This document shows positions 8,260 through 12,833 of a stretch of 12,833 nt of DNA, piece by piece. The DNA lies in NCBI GenBank assembly GCA_913058195.1, contig CAJXPP010000040.1:1-12833 (forward strand). The letters are read 5' to 3'. Source of the DNA: an uncultured Gammaproteobacteria bacterium. GTDB lineage: Bacteria > Pseudomonadota > Gammaproteobacteria > Nitrosococcales > Methylophagaceae. A program made the position numbers and the translations under genes. Every line of letters begins with the position of its first letter. Position 1 is the first letter of the stretch. The notes beneath the pieces are model-generated. The model was not told where the DNA came from. It did no database searches and saw only the letters and a list, made by a program, of their open reading frames with translations.

Positions 8260-8675
8260 CCACACCACGCACTATATTAGGTTTTGATTATGGTTTAAAA
8301 AACATTGGCGTCGCAGTAGGTCAAGAGCTAACATCGACAGCAAACCCTTTAACAGTCATTAAAGCGCGTGATGGCATTCCAAACTGGGATGAAGTGCAGG
8401 CATTATTAGACCAGTGGAAACCACAATTACTTATCGTAGGTTTACCGTTTAATATGGATGGTAGCGAACAAAGAATGACTGCGGCCTCTCGTAAGTTTGG
8501 CAATCGATTAAATGGTCGTTTTCAAATTCCTGTCGAATGGCAAGATGAACGATTAAGCACCTATGAAGCGCTTGAACAACTTGGTATTCGTAGTAAACTC
8601 CAAGCAAATAAACGCGATGATGTTGACCGCATCTCAGCACAAATTATCCTTCAATCATGGCTGAATCAACAATGA
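8256..8675 (+). CDS. ruvX: RuvX/YqgF family RNase H-fold nuclease
   Basis: The 139 residues match the family (E. coli 138). YqgF/RuvX proteins have an RNase H-like fold and are described as putative Holliday junction resolvases; in E. coli YqgF is linked to 16S rRNA 5' processing. Motifs are ILGFDYGLKNIGVAVG (D11), VGLPFNMDGSEQRM (61-74), WQDERLSTYEA (D97, E98) and DDVDRISAQIILQSWL (D124), so the acidic catalytic positions are kept. One small deviation is N16 where GxKRIGVA usually has Arg. Start and stop overlap the neighbours in ATGA style, indicating translational coupling with algH and pyrR. Confidence 0.95.
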   Translation: MTTPRTILGFDYGLKNIGVAVGQELTSTANPLTVIKARDGIPNWDEVQALLDQWKPQLLIVGLPFNMDGSEQRMTAASRKFGNRLNGRFQIPVEWQDERLSTYEALEQLGIRSKLQANKRDDVDRISAQIILQSWLNQQ

Positions 8676-9196
8676 CAACACAAATTGAAAATAGCGAGCT
8701 ACCTCAATTACTGCAATCAATGGCTGATGAAATTCATGACAGCTTAGCAGGCAAAAACCCTCTCATTATTGGTATTCACAGTGGTGGTGTTTGGATTGCG
8801 GAAGCGCTTGTAGACATTTTGGATATAGCCTTCTTTGATGCGCCACTAGGCACTTTAAATATTGCCTACTACCGTGATGACTTTACCCGTATTGGTATGC
8901 ACCCACAGGTAAAACCATCGGACTTGCCCTTTAATGTTGATGACCGTCATTTATTATTAGTAGATGATGTATTGCAAAGCGGCCGCACTATTCGCGCAGC
9001 ATTAAATGAGATTTTTGATTATGGTCGCCCAGCAAGTGTCACATTAGCAGTATTGATAGAACGAAATGGTCACGAACTGCCCATCCATGCAGATATTATT
9101 GGTCAATCTGTTAATCTATCGGCCAGTCAACATATCAAGCTTAGCAATAATGATGGCTTAAAGCTTGAGTTCACCACTAACGGAGACGCTGAATGA
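8672..9196 (+). CDS. pyrR: PyrR: pyrimidine operon regulator / uracil phosphoribosyltransferase
   Basis: PyrR belongs to the type I phosphoribosyltransferases. Family members can make UMP from uracil and PRPP, and in Bacillus PyrR regulates pyr mRNA by attenuation. From ATG 8672 the protein has 174 residues. The PRPP loop is LLLVDDVLQSGRTIRAAL (the VDDVLQSGRT core), preceded by GIHSGGVWIAEAL and followed by LIERNGHELPIHADIIGQ, which aligns with the PyrR RxxRELPI region. ATG 8672 gives the ATGA overlap with ruvX; in-frame ATG 8657 would add MAEST and overlap by 19 bp. It sits directly before pyrB-pyrC', as in Pseudomonas. I see no PyrR-type attenuator before pyrB, since the genes overlap, so its regulatory target is unclear. 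Confidence 0.94.
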   Translation: MTTQIENSELPQLLQSMADEIHDSLAGKNPLIIGIHSGGVWIAEALVDILDIAFFDAPLGTLNIAYYRDDFTRIGMHPQVKPSDLPFNVDDRHLLLVDDVLQSGRTIRAALNEIFDYGRPASVTLAVLIERNGHELPIHADIIGQSVNLSASQHIKLSNNDGLKLEFTTNGDAE

Positions 9197-10164
9197 CCAA
9201 TAATCAACTCACTGAAAATGGTCATTTACGGCACTTTTTAACTATTGAAGGCCTAAAACGACCTCTATTGACTGAAATAATGGATCATGCCGAGCAGTAT
9301 TCAAGCCTCTCACACCGGCAGGTTAAAAAAGTACCTCTACTGCGAGGGAAAACCATCGTTAACCTTTTTTTTGAAAATAGTACACGCACACGCACCACCT
9401 TTGAATTAGCAGCAAAACGCTTATCTGCTGATGTAATTAACCTCAATATAAGCACTTCAGCCACATCAAAAGGTGAAAGCCTGCTCGACACACTGCATAA
9501 CCTCGAATCCATGCACTGCGATATGTTTGTTGTTCGTCACAATCAAAGTGGTGCAGCTGAATTTATTGCCCAGCATGTTGCTCCCCATATTAGCGTAATC
9601 AATGCTGGTGATGGCTGTCACGCCCACCCCACCCAAGCCATGCTTGATATGTTCACTATTCGCCGGCACAAACAGCATTTTCCCGATCTTCGCGTTGCTA
9701 TTATTGGAGATATATTGCACTCACGCGTCGCCCGCTCACAAATTCATGCACTATCAACATTAGGTGTGGGTGAAATCCGAGTTATTGGTCCAAAAACATT
9801 ATTACCTTCAGACTGCAAAACCTTGGGTGTTCACGTTTATCACGATATGGAAGCCGGTTTAAAAGATGTAGATGTCATCATCACACTACGACTACAACAT
9901 GAACGCATGGAGGGCGCATTACTGCCTAGTGCTCGCGAATATTTTCAATGTTACGGCCTAACAGATGACAAGCTTAGCATTGCAAACCCAGATGCCATTG
10001 TTATGCATCCAGGTCCAATAAATCGAGGCGTTGAAATTGCATCCAGTGTAGCAGATGGCCCACAGTCAGTGATATTAGAACAAGTTACCCATGGTATCGC
10101 TGTTCGTATGGCCGTCATGTCAATCGCATTAGGAGCACAGTCTGAAATCGAGGCCCAATCATGA
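9193..10164 (+). CDS. pyrB: Aspartate carbamoyltransferase catalytic subunit
   Basis: PyrB condenses carbamoyl phosphate and L-aspartate to carbamoyl-aspartate, the committed step of pyrimidine synthesis, in the cytosol. The protein has 323 residues. The carbamoyl-phosphate motif is FFENSTRTRTTFE (S63-T64-R65-T66). The mobile loop STSATSKGESLLDT carries K93. HPTQ lies at 145-148, the aspartate-binding region LRLQHERM at 232-239, and HPGPINRG at 272-279. All look functional. The ATG overlaps the pyrR TGA by 4 bp and is preceded by GGAGA at 9182-9186. The last codons overlap pyrC' by 4 bp. The downstream inactive PyrC' indicates the class of ATCase that assembles with a dihydroorotase-like partner rather than with PyrI; no pyrI is present here. 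Confidence 0.97.
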   Translation: MTNNQLTENGHLRHFLTIEGLKRPLLTEIMDHAEQYSSLSHRQVKKVPLLRGKTIVNLFFENSTRTRTTFELAAKRLSADVINLNISTSATSKGESLLDTLHNLESMHCDMFVVRHNQSGAAEFIAQHVAPHISVINAGDGCHAHPTQAMLDMFTIRRHKQHFPDLRVAIIGDILHSRVARSQIHALSTLGVGEIRVIGPKTLLPSDCKTLGVHVYHDMEAGLKDVDVIITLRLQHERMEGALLPSAREYFQCYGLTDDKLSIANPDAIVMHPGPINRGVEIASSVADGPQSVILEQVTHGIAVRMAVMSIALGAQSEIEAQS

Positions 10165-11438
10165 ACCTTCAAATAATAAATGGCCGTGTAATTAATCCCG
10201 CCAGTCAGCTTGACGCACAACAAGATATATTTATTAGCGATGAGAAAATTATCGCCATTGGCGAGCAGCCAATTGGCTTCCATGCTGATGAAAGCATCGA
10301 TGCTTCAGGCTTAATTGTTTGCCCAGGCCTAATAGATATGTCTGCCAGATTAAGAGAGTCAGGACAAGAACATGAGGCGACAATAGACAATGAAACCCGT
10401 GCTGCAGTGGCTGGCGGCATTACATCATTATGTGTTCCGCCTGATACAGACCCACTTATTGATACTCCTGCAGCAGTTGAGTTAATCGAAGAGCGTGCTA
10501 AAAAAGCGGGAAGGGCAATGGTTTACCCAATTGGATCTCTCACTCAGAAATTAGACGGTCAATTATTAACCGAAATGGTCGCATTAAAAACCGCAGGTTG
10601 TATTGGCTTTAGTAATGGCCGCAGACCTATTGAAAACAGTCTTGTTTTACGCCGTGCAATGGAATATGCAGCGGGCCTTGATCTCACAATTTATATCCAT
10701 GCTGCCGATCCTTGGTTACAAGCACAAGGCTGTGTTCATGAGGGGGCAGTCAGTGCTCGTCTAGGGCTAACGGGTATTCCAGAAGCAGCAGAAACCATAG
10801 CGCTATCTCGTGATTTATTATTAATAGAAAAAACAGGGGTTAGTGCTCACTTCCACAATTTATCTTGTGGAAAGTCTGTTGAACTAATTCAATCTGCTCA
10901 AGAAAAAGGGCTAAACGTAACGGCAGATGTAAGTGCCCATCACTTGCATCTTAGCGAACATGATATTGGAAATTACGATAGTTTCAGCCATGTAATCCCA
11001 CCTCTTCGCAGTATTCGTGATCGCGATCAATTGCAGCAAGGCTTACGTGATGGTGTCATCTCTGCTATCTGCTCCAATCACAAACCACTAGATAATGATG
11101 CAAAGCTAGGCCCATTTGCAGAAACCACAGCCGGTATTTCAGGATTAGAAACCCTATTACCACTAACTTTAAAACTACTCGATGATGATGAAATAACACT
11201 TCAACAAGCCATAGCATGCCTCACCTATAATCCAGCAACTATTCTAGGTATTGAAGGCGGTCAACTTAAAGTAGGGGCACAAGCCGATATTTGTATTATC
11301 GATCTCAATGCTCATTATGAGTGCCAGCCACACAACTTTATTAGTGCAGGCAAAAACAGTCCATTTTCAGGCTGGCTGTTTAACAATCAGGTCACCCAAA
11401 CCTTGTTTAAAGGCAAAACTGTATTTCTTAAAGGATAA
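10161..11438 (+). CDS. pyrC': PyrC', dihydroorotase-like noncatalytic ATCase subunit
   Basis: This is an amidohydrolase-fold protein of 425 residues, the length of long dihydroorotases. The fold is evident from PGLIDMSARLRESG (55-68), the H180 region IYIHAADPWL, HFHNLSCGKSVELI (230-243) and GISGLETLLPL. Key catalytic residues are changed. The HxH metal motif (DxHxHLRE in active enzymes) reads DMSARLRE, with S61 and R63 in place of both histidines. The ATDHAPH motif reads CSNHKPL, with N306 in place of the catalytic aspartate and Leu in place of the last His. Dihydroorotase activity is therefore very unlikely. By analogy with Pseudomonas PyrC', it should be a structural subunit of the PyrB complex, and an active PyrC should be encoded elsewhere. 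The 4-bp ATGA overlap with pyrB supports stoichiometric co-expression. Confidence 0.94.
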   Translation: MNLQIINGRVINPASQLDAQQDIFISDEKIIAIGEQPIGFHADESIDASGLIVCPGLIDMSARLRESGQEHEATIDNETRAAVAGGITSLCVPPDTDPLIDTPAAVELIEERAKKAGRAMVYPIGSLTQKLDGQLLTEMVALKTAGCIGFSNGRRPIENSLVLRRAMEYAAGLDLTIYIHAADPWLQAQGCVHEGAVSARLGLTGIPEAAETIALSRDLLLIEKTGVSAHFHNLSCGKSVELIQSAQEKGLNVTADVSAHHLHLSEHDIGNYDSFSHVIPPLRSIRDRDQLQQGLRDGVISAICSNHKPLDNDAKLGPFAETTAGISGLETLLPLTLKLLDDDEITLQQAIACLTYNPATILGIEGGQLKVGAQADICIIDLNAHYECQPHNFISAGKNSPFSGWLFNNQVTQTLFKGKTVFLKG

Positions 11439-11488
11439 TTGGCTCTATTTAGCGGTCTAACCGTAAGATATTAATAGAGGGTATAACC
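11439..11488 (+). promoter_or_regulatory. Spacer with inverted repeat before the lipoprotein gene
   Basis: This 50-bp gap is the longest in the window. It holds a 7-bp inverted repeat, CTCTATT (11443-11449) and AATAGAG (11473-11479), with a smaller nested hairpin CGGT-cta-ACCG at 11453-11463. No T-run follows, so it is not a convincing intrinsic terminator. The right arm overlaps the Shine-Dalgarno AGAGGG (11476-11481), which lies 7 bases before the ATG. A weak promoter is possible (TTGGCT 11439-11444 and TAAGAT 11464-11469), but its 19-bp spacing is poor. Confidence 0.35.
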
Positions 11489-11956
11489 ATGAAAACAAAC
11501 AAAGCATTTGTAATAACTATTATATCAACAACCTTATTGATCGGCGGCTGTGCAAGTAATTTACAGGGTGATAGCTACTCGCGTGAGGATGCCCGCCAAG
11601 TTCAAACAGTAAAATATGGCACGATTGAAGACGTCCGTTTAGTGGTTATCGAAGGCACAAAAACACCCATTGGCACAGCGGCTGGAGCAGCTGTTGGCGG
11701 CATAGCGGGTAGTAGCATAGGTGACGGAAAAGGAGCGGCGGTTGCTGCTGTTATAGGAGCTGTAGCAGGAGGGCTTGCCGGCGCTGCTGCTGAGGAAGGG
11801 ATTACAAAATCACAAGGTGTAGAATTAGTTATCCGCATGACAAATCGTAATGATGTTATTTCAGTCGTGCAAGCGCATGATTCTGCTAATCCATTTAATA
11901 TAGGTGATCGAGTTCGCCTAATGTCAATCAATGGCCAAACTCGCGTTGCTAAATAA
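11489..11956 (+). CDS. SlyB/Pcp-like glycine-zipper outer-membrane lipoprotein
   Basis: The protein has 155 residues. A lipoprotein signal peptide ends in the lipobox LIGGC with lipidated C21; residue +2 is Ala, so outer-membrane sorting is expected. The mature sequence follows the SlyB/Pcp pattern: SYSREDARQVQTVKYGTIEDV, then IEGTKTPIG, a glycine-zipper hydrophobic segment at about 62-104 (GTAAGAAVGGIAGSS, GAVAGGLAGAAAEEG), and a beta-rich tail with VVQ and IGDRVRL. SlyB family proteins are implicated in envelope integrity. The ATG is preceded by AGAGGG at ideal spacing. It is followed 21 bp later by another lipoprotein gene, so the two may be co-expressed. The slyB name is by family resemblance only. 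Confidence 0.93.
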   Translation: MKTNKAFVITIISTTLLIGGCASNLQGDSYSREDARQVQTVKYGTIEDVRLVVIEGTKTPIGTAAGAAVGGIAGSSIGDGKGAAVAAVIGAVAGGLAGAAAEEGITKSQGVELVIRMTNRNDVISVVQAHDSANPFNIGDRVRLMSINGQTRVAK

Positions 11957-11977
11957 GCACCCAAAGGATCTTTACAA

Positions 11978-12157
11978 ATGAAAACGATGAAACAACTTTA
12001 CATAACAATATTACTCGCAACGTTCATGATTACTCTAACAGCTTGCTCGGCTAAAGTTGGTAGTGATGAATGGTGTGCGAACATGAAACAAAAACCAAGC
12101 GGTGATTGGTCTAGTAACCAGGCTACTGACTTTGCAAAACACTGCTTGCTAAGATAA
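11978..12157 (+). CDS. Small DUF3012-like lipoprotein
   Basis: This 59-residue gene is short enough to be missed by a 60-residue cutoff. It begins MKTMKQLYITILLATFMITL and has the lipobox LTAC, so C23 is the likely lipidation site and the mature protein has only 37 residues. The mature part contains VGSDEWCANMKQKPSGDW and ATDFAKHC, matching the DUF3012 pattern (WC..MK.KPKGDW..N.A.DFAKHC). C33 and C56 could form a disulfide; that is inference. AAAGGATC at 11963-11970 gives a good Shine-Dalgarno. It lies 21 bp after the SlyB-like gene and 5 bp before the HAD-like gene on the same strand. Function is unknown. Confidence 0.88.
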   Translation: MKTMKQLYITILLATFMITLTACSAKVGSDEWCANMKQKPSGDWSSNQATDFAKHCLLR

Positions 12158-12162
12158 AACTT

Positions 12163-12786
12163 ATGGCAAAAACAAAACTATACGCTTTAGACTTTGATGG
12201 TGTTATCTGTGATAGCGCTGTAGAAACGGGGATTACGGGCTGGAAGGTAGCGAGCAAGGTATGGACTGATATGCCTCAGGATATACCTAACGATATAGTT
12301 GATTTATTCCGTCACGTTAGGCCTGTTATGGAAACAGGTTATGAAGCAGCTTTAATCATGCGGCACTTGTTTGAAGGCGTTAGTCCGGACTCCTTACTCA
12401 AGAGTTTTGATAAATACCTTCGCCATCTTGTACGCCGAGATGAAATTAACTTAGAACGACTTAAACTGCGTTTTGGTGAAACACGTGATAATTGGATCCT
12501 AGATAACCAAGATGAGTGGGTAGAAATGAACCCTCTATTTGACGGCATTACTGAAAAACTAGGCATGATTGATCATCGCAACGCAACTATTATCACCACC
12601 AAACAAGAGCGTTTTGTCAGTAAGATTTTACAAGCAAATATGATTAGCTTTCCTACTGAACGTATTTTTGGTTTAGATCGCCAATTGAGCAAGCCACAAA
12701 TACTAAGCAACTTATTAAATAGTCATCCCGATCATGAAATCTTATTTGTTGAAGATCGCCTACCAACTCTTTTCAATGTTATTGAT
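12163..12786 (+). CDS. HAD-like hydrolase, 3' end missing
   Basis: Residues 1-208 are genomic. HAD motif I is LDFDGVICDS, with nucleophile D10 and acid/base D12. Motif II is probably IITTKQ (T145/T146). K177 in SKPQIL fits motif III, and LFVEDRLPTL (E197, D198) fits motif IV, so a phosphatase-type active site is probably complete. A helical cap-like region at about 20-125 contains many charged residues. The substrate cannot be assigned. The frame continues into adapter sequence from 12787, adding the false residues LSLIHI and a false TGA at 12805-12807, so the true C-terminus is unknown. ATG 12163 lies 5 bp after the DUF3012 stop with no clear Shine-Dalgarno. Confidence 0.85.
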
Positions 12787-12833
12787 CTGTCTCTTATACA
12801 CATCTGACGCTGCCGACGATCTACTCTGTGTAG
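12787..12833. other. Illumina Nextera adapter (sequencing artefact)
   Basis: Bases 12787-12805 are CTGTCTCTTATACACATCT, the reverse complement of the Tn5 mosaic end. Bases 12806-12819 (GACGCTGCCGACGA) complete the Nextera read-1 adapter. Bases 12820-12827 (TCTACTCT) are the reverse complement of AGAGTAGA, an i5 index, and GTGTAG (12828-12833) begins the P5 side. This is untrimmed library adapter, not a transposon or genomic DNA. Confidence 0.98.

Noticed and set aside
9951..10283. 110-codon open frame on the minus strand
   Set aside because: It covers the pyrB/pyrC' junction, both of which are certain genes, and has no recognisable motif or ribosome-binding site.
11439..11480. Rho-independent terminator after pyrC'
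   Set aside because: The stems are short and AT-rich and no T-run follows.
11602..11964. 120-codon open frame on the minus strand
   Set aside because: It lies opposite the glycine-zipper lipoprotein; its Ala/Pro-rich, low-complexity translation is the antisense reading of Gly/Ala codons.
12787..12805. Tn5 mosaic end as sign of a genomic transposon
   Set aside because: It continues into the Nextera adapter, index and P5 bases, so it comes from library preparation.

Overview
The window is a 12.8 kb plus-strand contig end from a gammaproteobacterium. The gene strings def-fmt-rsmB, algH(yqgE)-ruvX-pyrR-pyrB-pyrC', a SlyB/Pcp lipoprotein and a DUF3012 lipoprotein are characteristic of that class. 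The moderately AT-rich composition and a DUF4390-ntrY-ntrX cassette between rsmB and trkA suggest a marine, methylotroph- or sulfur-oxidiser-like lineage, but genus or order cannot be fixed from this sequence.

Layout: the 3' end of peptide deformylase (1-83) is followed without real gaps by fmt, rsmB, a secreted DUF4390 protein, an NtrY-type sensor kinase, an NtrX-type response regulator and trkA (83-7689). After 12 bp come algH/yqgE, ruvX, pyrR, pyrB and an inactive dihydroorotase homologue pyrC' (7702-11438), joined by 4-bp ATGA overlaps. A 50-bp spacer precedes a SlyB/Pcp-like glycine-zipper lipoprotein (11489-11956), a 59-residue DUF3012 lipoprotein (11978-12157) and a HAD-like hydrolase cut off by the contig end (12163-12786). 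No minus-strand gene, tRNA, rRNA, CRISPR array or mobile element was seen. No stretch over 300 bp lacks a gene; the largest gap is the 50-bp spacer.

How the genes work together: def and fmt handle the N-formyl group of initiator Met-tRNA and new proteins, and rsmB modifies 16S rRNA. NtrY/NtrX form an envelope-signal two-component pair, with TrkA as the cytosolic gate of a K+ transporter directly downstream. PyrB and PyrC' are expected to form one aspartate carbamoyltransferase complex, with PyrR encoded just upstream.

Main points for a second look: (1) the NtrX AAA+ domain keeps Walker A but has lost the sigma54-contact loops, the Walker B acidic pair, the arginine-finger positions and the sensor-II arginine; (2) PyrC' lacks the dihydroorotase metal ligands; (3) a 26-bp perfect palindrome lies inside ntrY; (4) the last 47 bp are Illumina Nextera adapter, so the apparent end of the last gene is artificial; (5) a small DUF3012 lipoprotein gene is easy to miss. 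I found no clear evidence for a wholly new multi-gene system. The degenerate NtrX is the most biologically interesting item.
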